Counted from the first letter of the stretch, positions 48,966-62,319 are shown. The stretch: DNA of 64,000 nucleotides from Polaromonas sp. AET17H-212 (GCF_002379085.1 NZ_NBZW01000003.1:186001-250000), one strand, 5' to 3'. Notes: generated by a model not told the origin, from the letters alone. Program-made: numbers and translations.

Positions 48966-48990
48966 ACCGGGCGCGCTCCAGCCCAAGAGC

Positions 48991-49881
48991 ATGTTTGAAC
49001 TGGTTTTGCTGGCCCCAGTGGCCAGCGTGGAAACACTGAGCGATGCGCTGGAGGCGCTCGACGCACTCAGTGTGTCGGTCGAAGATGCCGACGCACAAAC
49101 GCCGGCCGAACAGGCCCTGTTTGGCGAGCCCGGCATGCCGCCGCCCAGGGCCGGCTGGGAGCGTTCGCGCGTGGTGTCGCTTTTCTCCGATGAAGCCGGC
49201 GCGCGCGATGCCGCCGGCGTGCTGGCCGCGCAGGACTTTTTTGCCGGCTGCCAGCTGGTGGCCGTCCAGGCGGTGCCCGAGCAGGATTGGGTGCGGCTGA
49301 CGCAGTCGCAATTCACGCCGGTGGAGATCACCCCCGAGTTCTGGATCGTCCCGACCTGGCACGAACCGCCCGCGCAGGCCCGGCAGGTGATCCGCCTGGA
49401 CCCGGGGCTGGCTTTTGGCACGGGCACCCACCCGACCACGCGCATGTGTTTGCGCTGGATTGCCGGCCAGGGCGCGGCGAACAAGCCATTGGGCCGCGTC
49501 CTCGACTATGGTTGTGGCTCGGGCATTCTGGCGATTGGCGCTGCCAAGTTTGGGGCGGTCGCTATTGATGCCGTCGATATTGACGAAGCCGCTGTTGAGT
49601 CCACACGTGCCAATGCTGAAGCCAACCATGTCACCCTGAATGCCGGCTTGCCTGACAAGGCCGAAGGCACTTACCAGACCGTGCTGGCCAACATCCTGGC
49701 CACGCCGCTCAAGGTGCTGGCGCCCCTGTTGTGTGCGCGTGTGGCTCCCGGCGGTGCGCTGGTGCTGGCCGGCATTCTCGAGCGGCAGGCCGACGAACTC
49801 AAGGCCGCTTATGCGCCTTACTGTCAGCTGCAGGTGACGGACCAGGAAGACGGCTGGATACTGATGACCGCCCGGCTTTGA
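48991..49881 (+). CDS. prmA: Ribosomal protein L11 methyltransferase PrmA
   Basis: 296 residues. Trimethylates ribosomal protein L11. N-terminal recruiting domain starts MFELVLLAPVASVE; the catalytic SAM motif is VLDYGCGSGILAIGA; FGTGTHPTTRMCL and LANILATPL are typical. A GTG at 48955 overlapping the accC stop would add 12 residues; the ATG at 48991 agrees with the family start. Confidence 0.94.
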   Translation: MFELVLLAPVASVETLSDALEALDALSVSVEDADAQTPAEQALFGEPGMPPPRAGWERSRVVSLFSDEAGARDAAGVLAAQDFFAGCQLVAVQAVPEQDWVRLTQSQFTPVEITPEFWIVPTWHEPPAQARQVIRLDPGLAFGTGTHPTTRMCLRWIAGQGAANKPLGRVLDYGCGSGILAIGAAKFGAVAIDAVDIDEAAVESTRANAEANHVTLNAGLPDKAEGTYQTVLANILATPLKVLAPLLCARVAPGGALVLAGILERQADELKAAYAPYCQLQVTDQEDGWILMTARL

Positions 49882-49899
49882 GCGGGCTTGCGCCTCGTC

Positions 49900-49924
49900 A
49901 CGCCCCGTACACGCCCCGTACAAT
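49900..49924 (+). promoter_or_regulatory. Tandem ACGCCCCGTAC repeat with TACAAT before the zinc-ribbon gene
   Basis: ACGCCCCGTAC occurs twice in tandem (about 49900-49921) and runs into TACAAT at 49919-49924, 10 bp before the ATG. TACAAT may be the -10 of a near-leaderless promoter; no good -35 is visible. Confidence 0.35.
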
Positions 49925-49934
49925 AAGGCGCTAA

Positions 49935-51002
49935 ATGAGCCTGATTACGCGCTGTTCTGCCTGCGGCACGATGTTCAAAGTCGTGGCCGACCAACTCAAG
50001 ATTTCCCAGGGCTGGGTGCGTTGCGGGCACTGCGCCGAAGTTTTTGACGCAGCAGCCAACCTGCAGCCCTACGCACCCCAGGCAACCGCGTCGTCCTCCG
50101 ACGCTCCGGTGTCCCCTGCACCCGATGCCCTGTCTGACCTGCGGGAGGACCGCGGCGGGGCGGCATCCGTGGCCCCCATGCTGGTGGCGCCTTCTGCGGA
50201 GCCGGAGGCCGACTGGTCTGATCCCGTTCCGGCGCCAGAGGCCGCATCGGTTGCCGCGTCCGCATCGGTGCCGGAAGTCCAGGTGTCGCCGTCGCCAGAC
50301 CTCGCCGCCGACGTGTTCGCCTTTTCGGTGAGCCCGGAGCCATCCGACTTTCCCGGAGCGGCGGCACCCGCAGCGCGATCGGGCTACACGGAAAGTGCCT
50401 TCGATGAATCGGGGGCCCCTGTTCCCGACCATGGCCACGAGGTGTCGTTTGTGCGTGAGGCCAGGCGCGATGCGTTCTGGCGCCGGCCTGCACTGCGCGT
50501 GGCGCTGGGATTGGCAGCATCGGTGCTCTTGGCCGCCCTGCTGCTGCAGGGCGCCCTGTTCCAGAGACATACGCTGGCCGTGTCGCAGCCCTGGCTGCGT
50601 CCGGCCCTGGACACACTGTGTGCCTCGCTGCATTGCGAGATCAGGCCGCCACAGCAGATTGAATCGGTGGTGATCGAGAGTTCGGCCTTCAACAAACTCG
50701 CCGCCGACGCCTACCGGCTCAAGGTGGTGATCAGGAACGCAGGTGCGATCCCCTTGGCCCTGCCGTCGCTGGAGCTGACACTGACCGACACCCAGGACCA
50801 GGCGCAACTGCGGCGTGTACTGACCCCGGCCGAACTGGGCGCCACCGGCCCCACGCTGGCGGCAGGCGCCGAATTTTCCGGCGTGCTGGCCATCAGAATT
50901 TTGAATTCCCCACCCGACGCCAGCGCGTCCCAAACGCCGCCCGTGCGGCCTTCCGCGCCCTTGCGGATTGCTGGCTACCGGGTCCTTGCTTTTTATCCCT
51001 GA
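49935..51002 (+). CDS. Zinc-ribbon and DUF3426 domain membrane protein
   Basis: 355 residues. An N-terminal MJ0042-type zinc finger with paired CxxC motifs (RCSACGTMFKV, RCGHCAEVFDA), a long Ala/Pro/Ser-rich linker, one membrane helix (about 188-210: ALGLAASVLLAALLLQGALF), then the periplasmic DUF3426 domain. Function not established; commonly found next to prmA in beta-proteobacteria. The linker is low-complexity and variable. Confidence 0.85.
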   Translation: MSLITRCSACGTMFKVVADQLKISQGWVRCGHCAEVFDAAANLQPYAPQATASSSDAPVSPAPDALSDLREDRGGAASVAPMLVAPSAEPEADWSDPVPAPEAASVAASASVPEVQVSPSPDLAADVFAFSVSPEPSDFPGAAAPAARSGYTESAFDESGAPVPDHGHEVSFVREARRDAFWRRPALRVALGLAASVLLAALLLQGALFQRHTLAVSQPWLRPALDTLCASLHCEIRPPQQIESVVIESSAFNKLAADAYRLKVVIRNAGAIPLALPSLELTLTDTQDQAQLRRVLTPAELGATGPTLAAGAEFSGVLAIRILNSPPDASASQTPPVRPSAPLRIAGYRVLAFYP

Positions 51003-51021
51003 CTGAATCGAGATCCATCCC

Positions 51022-51924
51022 ATGCCTGCTGTAATTTGTGGTTCCCTGGCCTTTGACACCATCATGACGTTTGAGGGGCGCTTTGCCGAGCAGATCCTGC
51101 CCGACCAGCTGCACATCCTCAATGTGTCCTTCCTGGTGCCGGCCCTGCGCCGGGAGTTTGGCGGTTGCGCCGGCAACATCGCCTACAGCCTGCAGCAGCT
51201 GGGCGGAACGCCCTTGCCCATGGCCACCGTGGGTACCGACGGGGCCGAGTATGTGGCGCGCCTGAACACACTGGGCATCAGCACCGAGTTTGTCAGGGAG
51301 GTGGGAGACACCTACACCGCCCAGGCCATGATCATGACGGACCGCGACAACAACCAGATCACCGCCTTCCATCCCGGGGCGATGGGCCAGGCGCATACGA
51401 CAAAAATTGCGCCGCGCACCGATATCAGTATCGGCATCATCTCGCCGGACGGGCGCGACGCCATGCTGCAGCATGCCGAGCAGTTCAAGGCCGCCGGTAT
51501 TCCTTTTGTGTTCGATCCCGGCCAGGGCCTGCCCATGTTTGACGGCAAGGACCTGGCCCATTTTGTCGAGCTGGCGAGCTGGGTCACGGTCAACGACTAC
51601 GAGGCCAAGCTGCTGTGCGACCGGACCGGTTTGTCCTGCGCCGAAATCTCGAAGCGGGTGCAGGGCCTGGTGGTGACACTCGGGGCGCACGGTTGCGAGG
51701 TCTGGGTGGACGGCGACAAGACGCTGGTCGCGCCGGTGCTGGCCACGGAAGTGGTGGACCCGACCGGTTGCGGCGACGCTTTTCGCGGGGCCCTGCTGTT
51801 CGGCCTCGAAAAAGGCTGGTCGCTGGTGCGCTGTGCCGAGCTGGGCAATCGCGTCGGTGCCCACAAGATTGCTTTCCGCGGCGGCCAGAACTACACGCTC
51901 ACGTCCGCTCAGATTGGCCTGTAA
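51022..51924 (+). CDS. PfkB-family carbohydrate/adenosine kinase
   Basis: 300 residues. PfkB signature 2 is DPTGCGDAFRGALLFGL with the catalytic aspartate in GCGD; an N-terminal GGCAGNIAYSLQQLGG is signature 1-like. The overall pattern resembles prokaryotic adenosine-kinase-like members annotated in Comamonadaceae, but substrate specificity is unproven. It follows the zinc-ribbon gene by 19 bp and precedes a repeat copy. Confidence 0.85.
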   Translation: MPAVICGSLAFDTIMTFEGRFAEQILPDQLHILNVSFLVPALRREFGGCAGNIAYSLQQLGGTPLPMATVGTDGAEYVARLNTLGISTEFVREVGDTYTAQAMIMTDRDNNQITAFHPGAMGQAHTTKIAPRTDISIGIISPDGRDAMLQHAEQFKAAGIPFVFDPGQGLPMFDGKDLAHFVELASWVTVNDYEAKLLCDRTGLSCAEISKRVQGLVVTLGAHGCEVWVDGDKTLVAPVLATEVVDPTGCGDAFRGALLFGLEKGWSLVRCAELGNRVGAHKIAFRGGQNYTLTSAQIGL

Positions 51925-51929
51925 GCATC

Positions 51930-51996
51930 GATTAAAAGCCAAAAAGGCTTCCAGCCCTTTTTGTATGGGCGCAATCAGCTACTGAATTTGTAGCAA
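51930..51996 (-). repeat. Dispersed AT-core repeat after the kinase gene
   Basis: Minus strand: TTGCTACAAATTCAGTAGC, TGATTGCGCCCATAC, then AAAAAGGGCTGGAAGCC. Intergenic copy with a symmetric core, between convergent genes. Confidence 0.85.
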
Positions 51997-52065
51997 CTGG
52001 GACGCCTCCACGGGGTCGGCTGCCCTGAAGAAGGTGCAGTCGGTGCCTCGCACCCCACCCTGAAA

Positions 52066-52099
52066 GTAAAAAAGCCCGGCATCTTGCGATGTCGGGCTT
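52066..52099 (-). terminator. Terminator of the histone-H1-like gene
   Basis: Minus strand: GCCCGACATC/GATGCCGGGC hairpin (52074-52097) with TTGC-type loop, followed by TTTTTT. A 10-bp stem with one mismatch. It is 20 bp beyond the stop codon. Confidence 0.85.
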
Positions 52100-52119
52100 C
52101 AGGCCAAGTGTCTTACTGT

Positions 52120-52587
52120 TTACGGCTTGCTGGCTGTCGGAAACGGCCAGGCAGCTTGCGGGTTCAGAGTAGTCTGAGCCGCAGGGGCAGCCGGAGCAGC
52201 AGGAGCTTTGGCAGCGGGTTTTTTCGCGGCTTTCTTCGCAGCGGGCTTTTTCGCTGCTTTCTTGGCTGCTGGCTTTTTGGCAGCGGGTTTCTTCGCAGCA
52301 GCTTTCTTCGCTGGCGCTTTTTTCGCTACTTTTTTCGCCGCAGGCTTTTTAGCTGCTGCTTTTTTCGCAGCAGGCTTTTTCGCCGCTACTTTTTTAGCCG
52401 GGGCTTTTTTCGCTGGCGCTTTTTTCGCAGGAGCTTTTTTAGCTGCTACTTTTTTCGCTGGCGCTTTTTTGGCCGGGGCTTTTTTCGCTGCTACTTTTTT
52501 AGCAGGTGCTTTTTTAGCCGCTACTTTTTTCGCAGGGGCTTTCTTCGGAGCAGCTTTTTTAGCCGCAGTTTTTTTCGCAGTTGCCAT
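52120..52587 (-). CDS. Histone-H1-like, Lys/Ala/Pro-repeat DNA-binding protein
   Basis: 155 residues, strongly basic. Start [16 protein letters not shown], then many tandem PAKKVAAK and PAAKKAAK units, like AlgP/HctB and eukaryotic H1 tails. A short neutral C-terminal tail (about 25 residues) ends it. Probably a nucleoid-associated protein; repeat number is expected to vary between strains. GGAG precedes the ATG at 52587. The DNA is also a tandem repeat of about 12-15 bp. Confidence 0.82.
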   Translation of the reverse strand: MATAKKTAAKKAAPKKAPAKKVAAKKAPAKKVAAKKAPAKKAPAKKVAAKKAPAKKAPAKKAPAKKVAAKKPAAKKAAAKKPAAKKVAKKAPAKKAAAKKPAAKKPAAKKAAKKPAAKKAAKKPAAKAPAAPAAPAAQTTLNPQAAWPFPTASKP

Positions 52588-52776
52588 AGTTTTCTCCTTG
52601 ATCACATTGCAAAGATCACTTCACGTCTGGAGTACGCGAAGCGATTCACGGCGTTGGGCTGTCGGCGAACCGGGCCCAGCGCCGCGAACACGGGAGCAAA
52701 GCCCAACGCGCGCACTTCTGCGGTGCGGTCGGTGGTCAATGCAAGTCTGGAAATCATTGTTGTGTCGGCTTGTCGG

Positions 52777-53982
52777 TCAGTCCCAGGAGAGAGCACCACC
52801 GGACTGGTACTCGATCACACGGGTTTCGAAAAAGTTGCGTTCCTTCTTCAGGTCGATCATTTCGCTCATCCAGGGGAACGGGTTTTCCTCGTTCGGGAAC
52901 AGCGTTTCCAGGCCGATCTGCGTAGCCCGGCGGTTGGCGATGTAGCGCAGGTAACCCTTGAACATGGACGCGTTGAGGCCCAGCACGCCGCGCGGCATGG
53001 TGTCCTCGGCGTAGCGGTATTCGAGCTCGACCGCCTTCATGAACAGGGCCTTGATCTCGGCCTTGAACTCGGCGGTCCACAGCAGCGGGTTCTCGAGCTT
53101 GAGCTGGTTGATCAGGTCGATGCCGAAGTTGCAGTGCATGGACTCGTCGCGCAGGATGTACTGGTACTGCTCGGCGGCGCCGGTCATCTTGTTCTGGCGG
53201 CCCAGCGCCAGGATCTGCGTGAAGCCGACATAGAAGAACAGGCCTTCCATCAGGCAGGCGAACACGATCAGCGACTTCAGCAGGGTCTGGTCCGCTTCCT
53301 GGGTGCCAGTCTTGAAGTTGGGGTCCGAGATGGCATCGATGAAGGGAATCAGGAACTGGTCCTTGTCCCTGATCGACTGCACTTCGTTGTAGGCGTTGAA
53401 GATCTCGCTTTCATCCAGACCCAGCGATTCGGTGATGTACTGGTAGGCGTGGGTGTGGATGGCTTCTTCAAACGCCTGGCGCAGCAGAAACTGGCGGCAC
53501 TCGGGTGCCGTGATGTGCCGGTAAGTGCCCAGCACGATGTTGTTGGCGGCCAGCGAGTCGGCGGTGACAAAAAAACCGAGGTTGCGCTTGACCAGACGGC
53601 GTTCGTCTTCCGTCAGGCCGTTCGGGTCTTTCCAGAGCGCGATGTCGCGCGTCATGTTCACTTCCTGCGGCATCCAGTGGTTGGCGCAGCTGGCCAGGTA
53701 TTTTTCCCAGGCCCATTTGTACTTGAACGGAACCAGCTGGTTCACGTCGGTCTGGCCGTTGATGATGCGTTTGTCGGCGGCTTTGACGCGATGGGCGGTG
53801 GGTGCCACGGTGGCCGGTGCTGCGCGCACGCCTGAAGAAGTCAAGGCGCTGTCGTCGAGCAGGCGGGCTGCAGCATGGGGCTGCAAAGAAAGAGGCGGAA
53901 GTTCCATCGAGCGGCCTTCGGGAAGGGCGCTGGCAAGAGGTTTTTGCAACGATGGTTTAGCTTCTTCGTCCCAGGTCAACAT
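52777..53982 (-). CDS. nrdB: Ribonucleotide reductase small subunit NrdB (class I)
   Basis: 401 residues. Holds the diiron-tyrosyl radical for class I reductase. Metal ligands appear in [13 protein letters not shown] (Glu, His three on, and the radical Tyr seven on), [10 protein letters not shown] and RDESMHCNF. The N-terminal 70 residues before [11 protein letters not shown] are a variable extension. The ATG at 53982 is used; an upstream TTG would add four residues. Same direction as nrdA, 135 bp away. Confidence 0.94.
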   Translation of the reverse strand: MLTWDEEAKPSLQKPLASALPEGRSMELPPLSLQPHAAARLLDDSALTSSGVRAAPATVAPTAHRVKAADKRIINGQTDVNQLVPFKYKWAWEKYLASCANHWMPQEVNMTRDIALWKDPNGLTEDERRLVKRNLGFFVTADSLAANNIVLGTYRHITAPECRQFLLRQAFEEAIHTHAYQYITESLGLDESEIFNAYNEVQSIRDKDQFLIPFIDAISDPNFKTGTQEADQTLLKSLIVFACLMEGLFFYVGFTQILALGRQNKMTGAAEQYQYILRDESMHCNFGIDLINQLKLENPLLWTAEFKAEIKALFMKAVELEYRYAEDTMPRGVLGLNASMFKGYLRYIANRRATQIGLETLFPNEENPFPWMSEMIDLKKERNFFETRVIEYQSGGALSWD

Positions 53983-54081
53983 AGATGTTTCCAATAAGTT
54001 GGATTATGAAAGCAGCGATACAAAATGAAAAGTGTTCATTCACATCACGCTGAATTAGTGTTGCTCAATTACATCGAATCA

Positions 54082-54103
54082 GGCGCCGGTTTTTTCCGGC
54101 GCC
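54082..54103. other. Perfect hairpin in the nrdA-nrdB gap
   Basis: GGCGCCGG TTTTTT CCGGCGCC, an 8-bp stem. It sits between the nrdA stop and the nrdB start. No T run follows in the direction of transcription, so it is not a classic terminator; it may affect mRNA stability or partial termination. Confidence 0.6.
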
Positions 54104-54117
54104 GTGATCCGTTTTTT

Positions 54118-57024
<2,907 letters not shown>

Positions 57025-57169
57025 ATTTTCCTCGTTGTGCTTTGTTGTTGGTGAGTTCGATGTGATTCAGGACAGGAAGAAGGGCTGACGGTTGCCTGTG
57101 GCTGGCTTGGTGGCGGGCTTTCCTTGGGCTGTTGGGCACCTGAATCCATCCATCGGATATAGGGCTAAG

Positions 57170-57216
57170 ACACTATACCTAGGGTCTGGAGTGATTTCAA
57201 GCACTACAGGTAGTGT
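57170..57216 (-). promoter_or_regulatory. Two NrdR boxes upstream of nrdA
   Basis: ACACTATACCTAGGGT (57170-57185) and GCACTACAGGTAGTGT (57201-57216) both match the NrdR consensus palindrome (acaCwAtATaTwGtgt) and are 31 bp apart start to start, the usual spacing. The first covers the -10 hexamer. Confidence 0.85.
57172..57200 (-). promoter_or_regulatory. nrdAB promoter
   Basis: Minus strand: TTGAAA (57200-57195), 17-bp spacer, TATAGT (57177-57172). Near-consensus hexamers at ideal spacing, with the -10 inside one NrdR box and the other box immediately upstream of the -35. Start of transcription predicted near 57165, giving a leader of about 140 bases. Confidence 0.7.
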
Positions 57217-57434
57217 ATCGGTCCTGAATCGCTGCGTCACGTCCCGCTTACTTTTCTTAGCTTTTTTTTGCAGGAAAAAATGCACAAGTTTGGGTCCTCA
57301 GGGGTGCTCCGAAGCTGGGCATCCATCGGCCGGACACGTGCCGATCACGTGTTCATGCGCCTTGCAAGGCGATCAGGGCTTTCGATGGTCGCGGCTGTTG
57401 ACGGACGGCGGCCAAGCTGGCACCGCCAGGGGCA
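57217..57434. other. Gap between nrdA control region and ampD
   Basis: About 220 bp. The AT-rich part at 57250-57285 contains a run of eight T and AGGAAAAAATG, which opens a plus-strand frame running antisense into ampD; it has no family features. Otherwise nothing clear. ampD transcripts must end here but no terminator stands out. Confidence 0.4.
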
Positions 57435-58008
57435 TCAGCGGCTTGCGGGAAAACACTTAGCCGGCAAGCCCAGCGAATCCTGCAGCCGCGACCATTTGAA
57501 GCCGGAGCCCGGATCCTGCTTGCGGCCGGGTGCAATGTGTTCATGACCGGCCAGGTGCATGATCGGGTACTGGCGCAGCAGCGCCGCGCAGACGCTGGCC
57601 AGGGTTTCGTACTGGGCGGGTTCGAACAGCCCGCCTTCCAGGCCTTCGAGCTCGATGCCAATCGAGTCGTCATTGCAGTTGCTTTTGCCGCGGTAGCCGG
57701 ACTCCCCGGCATGCCAGGCGCGCGCATCACAGCTGACAAACTGCCAGAGTTCCCCGGACCGGGCGATGAAAAAATGGGAAGACACCTGCAAGCCGCGCAT
57801 CGACTGGAAGTAGGGATGGGCGTCCCAGTCCAGCTGGTTGGTGAACAGGCGTTGCACCTGGCCATTGCCAAATTCGCCCGGTGGCAGGCTGATGGAGTGG
57901 ATGACGATCAGGTCGATGCAAGCCGACGCAGGTCGCGGACCGAAGTTCGGCGAGGTCAGCGCCCTGGCGTAGCGGTACCAGCCTTGCTGCCACAGTGCGG
58001 ACACCGGC

Positions 58009-58034
<26 letters not shown>
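57435..58034 (-). CDS. ampD: 1,6-anhydro-N-acetylmuramyl-L-alanine amidase AmpD
   Basis: 199 residues. A cytoplasmic zinc amidase that splits the peptide from anhydroMurNAc during wall recycling. [15 protein letters not shown] carries the first zinc histidine; [14 protein letters not shown] carries the second histidine and the aspartate. [11 protein letters not shown] is also typical. Starts at the ATG at 58034, overlapping pilR by 26 bp; a GTG at 58037 and an ATG at 58022 are alternatives. Loss of AmpD usually derepresses AmpC in bacteria with AmpR; no ampR/ampC is here. Confidence 0.93.
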
Positions 58035-59423
<1,389 letters not shown>

Positions 59424-59427
<4 letters not shown>

Positions 59428-61172
59428 GGTGCTTTCTGGATGTCAGACCACATTGTGTCAAAACCCGTCTGGGACAAAGTTTGCGCGGCGACGGCTGGCC
59501 GGAAGAGGACAAAAAACTCGTTGCCTTCCACCGCGTTGTGGACGGCCCGCTGGTAGCCTATGAGCGCACCATGGCGTTCGCAGAGCTCCCTGCAGATATA
59601 CAGGCCCAGCCCGCTGGAGCGGCTCTCCGAAGAGAAAAACGGCTCGAACAGATGCGACTGCACCGTTTTTTCGAGCGGTTGTCCGTCGCTCCAGACCGAC
59701 AGCCGGGGCTGCCCGTTGGCGGTGATTTCGGTGGTGACCTGTATCGCATCGCCTGCAGCGCTGGCATAACGCAGGGCGTTGTCCAGCAGGTTGACCATCA
59801 GGCGCCGCAGGTGCTCGGCCTCGAACAGCACGCCAGTCCGGCCGGCGCCTGCACGCAGGCGCAGCCGCTGGCCCGATGCCGTTTGCTGGGTCCAGTCCGA
59901 GCAGATGCGCTGCACCATGTCATCGAGCGGCAGGGCGCTTGTCAGCGCCTGGGGCGCCTGCTCCTGAACGCGGGAGATGTTGAGGATTTCCTCGACGATT
60001 CTGGCCAGCCGCTGCGCGTTCTGGCTGACCATGCCTGTGAGCTGTCGCTGTCCGGGGTCCTGCAGGTCTTCCTCCAGCAGGGCATTGGCTTGCGTGATGG
60101 CCGCCAGCGGGTTCCTGATTTCATGGGCTACTGCGGCCGACATGCGCCCCATCGCCGCCATTTTTTCGGTGCGCACCCTGGCTTCCATTTCTCGAAGGTC
60201 TTCCAGGAACATCACGCACAGGCTCTCGTGGGAGCCGTCGCGCGAGGCGGCCAGCCGGGTACGCACCTGCAGGCGACGGGCATGGCGCGAGGTTTGCTCC
60301 AGGCTCACATCGGCCTGCTGCGGCTGGCGCTGCTCAAACGTCAATTGCGCCAGCGCGGTCAGTGGCTGCCAGGCCGTCTCGGCGGCCAGCACAAAGGGGG
60401 CCGCGCGCGCCGTGTCCTGGATGGCCAGCAAACGAAGCGAAGCCGGGTTGGCCGCGCGAACGATGCCCTTGGTATCGATCACCAGCACGCCGTCGACCAG
60501 CGTGTCGATCACCAGTTCATTGACCTGGGTCTGCATGCGTGCGGCCGAGTGGCTGCGTTCGGCCCGCTTTTGTTCCCGCGACAGGCGCAGGGCCAGCTGG
60601 TTGGCCAGCAGGGCAATGATGAAAAAGCCCGAACCGCTCAGGCCGGCCTGCAGGAAGCGCGCCGTGGAGTCGCCCGGCAATTGCAGCGAGGCCCACCAGG
60701 CATCGGCCAGCAGCAGCAGCGCCACGCTGGCGGCGGTACCGAGGGCCAGCAGGATGGGGCCCAGCACGGAAGCCAGCAGCACCGGCAGCGCGAACAGCGC
60801 CGTGTAGTTGAGCGCCCCTGATTGCAGGAAGTTGAGCGCCGAAAATGCCAGTACATCGACGCCAACCGTGGAAAGCCACTGTGCATCGAAGGTGCTGCCC
60901 GGTGGTTTCGGATGGGCCCAGACACGGACGGCGAGCGCCGCAACAAAATAGGCCACGCACAGCACGATCATGGCTTTGCCGACGGGCTGGCCCAGCGCAT
61001 AAATGGTGGCCTGCAAGGCAAGCAGCACGGCGGCCAGCGTCACGCGCGCCGCCATGAACGCCCGCCACAGCCGGCCGAAGGACTCGCCGCCGGCGTCCGA
61101 TTCCCAGACGCCGGATTTTTCTGTCGGTCCGAACCAGGAATTCCCGGAGTCCGGCGCCGCCCTGGTCATCAA
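59424..61172 (-). CDS. pilS: Sensor histidine kinase (PilS-like)
   Basis: 582 residues. Five or six membrane helices in residues 40-200, a PAS-like segment ([18 protein letters not shown]), then the dimerisation box [13 protein letters not shown] with H350 and the ATPase block LLDNALRYA and [15 protein letters not shown]. Topology and gene order match PilS. The ATG at 61172 has a second ATG one codon later. It overlaps the PP0621-type gene by 4 bp. Confidence 0.9.
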
Positions 61173-61402
61173 CCCTCGGCCTGGCGACGATGTGCGTCGC
61201 TGCAGTAAAACCCCTTGCCGCCGGGCAGGGCGTCCGAACGGGGCAGGTGCACGGCGCAGACGGCGCAGGCCACGACTTCGGTGGCCGGCTTGCCGGTCCG
61301 GCCGGCCGGCGGCGCGGGCCGGTCCGGCTGTCCGGTGCGCCGGTTGCTCCGCCAGAGCCAGAGGACCACCAGCGCCAGCACAATCACCAACAGGTATTTC
61401 AT
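61169..61402 (-). CDS. PP0621-family small protein
   Basis: 77 residues. One N-terminal membrane helix (YLLVIVLALVVLWLW), a basic/proline-rich linker, then VVACAVCAVHLPRSDAL and FYCSDAHRR, with a CxxC and a third cysteine that could bind metal. Function unknown; normally between ccsA/ypjD and pilS in Comamonadaceae. Overlaps both neighbours by 4 bp. Confidence 0.82.
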   Translation of the reverse strand: MKYLLVIVLALVVLWLWRSNRRTGQPDRPAPPAGRTGKPATEVVACAVCAVHLPRSDALPGGKGFYCSDAHRRQAEG

Positions 61403-62214
61403 ACGCGCTTCAAAATGACTTCAAGGACAAAACGCGAGCCCACATAACCGAGCAGCAGCAGGCCTGAGCCCAGATACAACACCCGCACCGCCTGTCGCCC
61501 GCGCCAGCCCAGGCGTGCCCGGCCGACCAGCAGGCCGGCGAAGGTGATCCAGGCCAGCACCGAGAAAATGGTCTTGTGGTTCCATTGTCCGGCCAAGCCC
61601 GGACCGTACAGGGTTTCGGCAAACAGCCAGCCGACCAGCAGCGTGGCCGTCAGCAGCACAAAACCGGCTTGCACAAAGCGAAAGGTCAGCCGTTCCAGCG
61701 TCAGCAGGGGTACGCCGGAGTCGGATTGCGTGGCGGAACGGATGGAGCGCTCGGAACGGTTCATCAGCCAGCCATGCACCACGGCGGCGGCAAACAGGCC
61801 GTAGGACGCAATGCCCAGCGCCCAGTGCAGAGGCAGCCAGGGCGATGCAATCACGTGGTAGCTGGTACCGGGAAATACCAGCGCCAGCAGGACGGCGGCG
61901 CTGCCCAGGCCGGCCAGCGTCCAGCGCGCCTTGAGCTGCGGAAATAGCCGGCTTTCCACCGCATATACGCTCAGCACCAGCCAGACGGTCATGGACAGGG
62001 CCGGTGCAAACCCGAACCGCGGCGGTTCGCCGAGCAGGCCCTCGGCCAGGGCGAGGGCGTGCAGCAGCCAGGCCAGCAGAAGCACGCCACGCGTGGTGGT
62101 TTCGCTCAAACGCGCGGTGGCCAGCGCCAGGATGGCGTAGGCTAGCGCGGCGCCGATGGCCATGGCCAGACCCCACCAGGCGCTCAAAGTTAAAATGGAG
62201 GGTAGGGATACCAT
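61399..62214 (-). CDS. CcsA/YpjD-like cytochrome c assembly family membrane protein, 5' end altered by intron
   Basis: 271 residues from the ATG at 62214, about eight membrane helices. It resembles the YpjD branch of CcsA/HemX proteins (segments LALVFPGTSYHVIAS, SIRSATQSDSGVPLLTLERL, LAGQWNHKTIFSVLAWITF). The chosen ATG lies inside domain VI of the group II intron, so the first codons (MVSLP) are intron-derived. The exon part begins near SILTLSAWW. The next in-frame ATG is at 62164. The natural start was probably in the 5' exon, beyond the intron. The gene should function only if the intron splices or this new start works. Confidence 0.75.
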   Translation of the reverse strand: MVSLPSILTLSAWWGLAMAIGAALAYAILALATARLSETTTRGVLLLAWLLHALALAEGLLGEPPRFGFAPALSMTVWLVLSVYAVESRLFPQLKARWTLAGLGSAAVLLALVFPGTSYHVIASPWLPLHWALGIASYGLFAAAVVHGWLMNRSERSIRSATQSDSGVPLLTLERLTFRFVQAGFVLLTATLLVGWLFAETLYGPGLAGQWNHKTIFSVLAWITFAGLLVGRARLGWRGRQAVRVLYLGSGLLLLGYVGSRFVLEVILKRV

Positions 62215-62271
62215 CTTGCGATGATATCCCCCCCAAAGAACCGTGCTTGCGACTTTCACCGCACACGGCTC
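62200..62271 (-). ncRNA. Group II intron domains V and VI
   Basis: Domain V: GAGCCGTGTGCGGTGAAAGT then CGCAAGCACGGTTC, the near-invariant 34-base catalytic hairpin. Domain VI: GGG GGGATATCATC GCAA GATGGTATCCC TA CCC, with paired arms and a TA bulge as branch site. The ATG used for the ccsA-like gene (62214-62212) is in the 3' arm. Confidence 0.85.
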
Positions 62272-62319
62272 ACGCACGACCACTGGCTACACAGCGTCAT
62301 CAGGTTGCATAACCTTCGA

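Noticed and set aside
12457..51996. AT-core repeats as insertion-sequence ends or attachment sites
   Set aside because: No transposase or integrase nearby, no target duplications seen, and the copies are short and structured.
52084..53835. Plus-strand frame of 583 codons across the histone-like and nrdB genes
   Set aside because: Its Phe/Arg-rich repeats are the reverse reading of the Lys/Ala codons; a shadow.
57268..57546. Plus-strand frame starting near AGGAAAAAATG
   Set aside because: Mostly overlaps ampD on the other strand and has no recognisable protein features, though the start region looks tempting.
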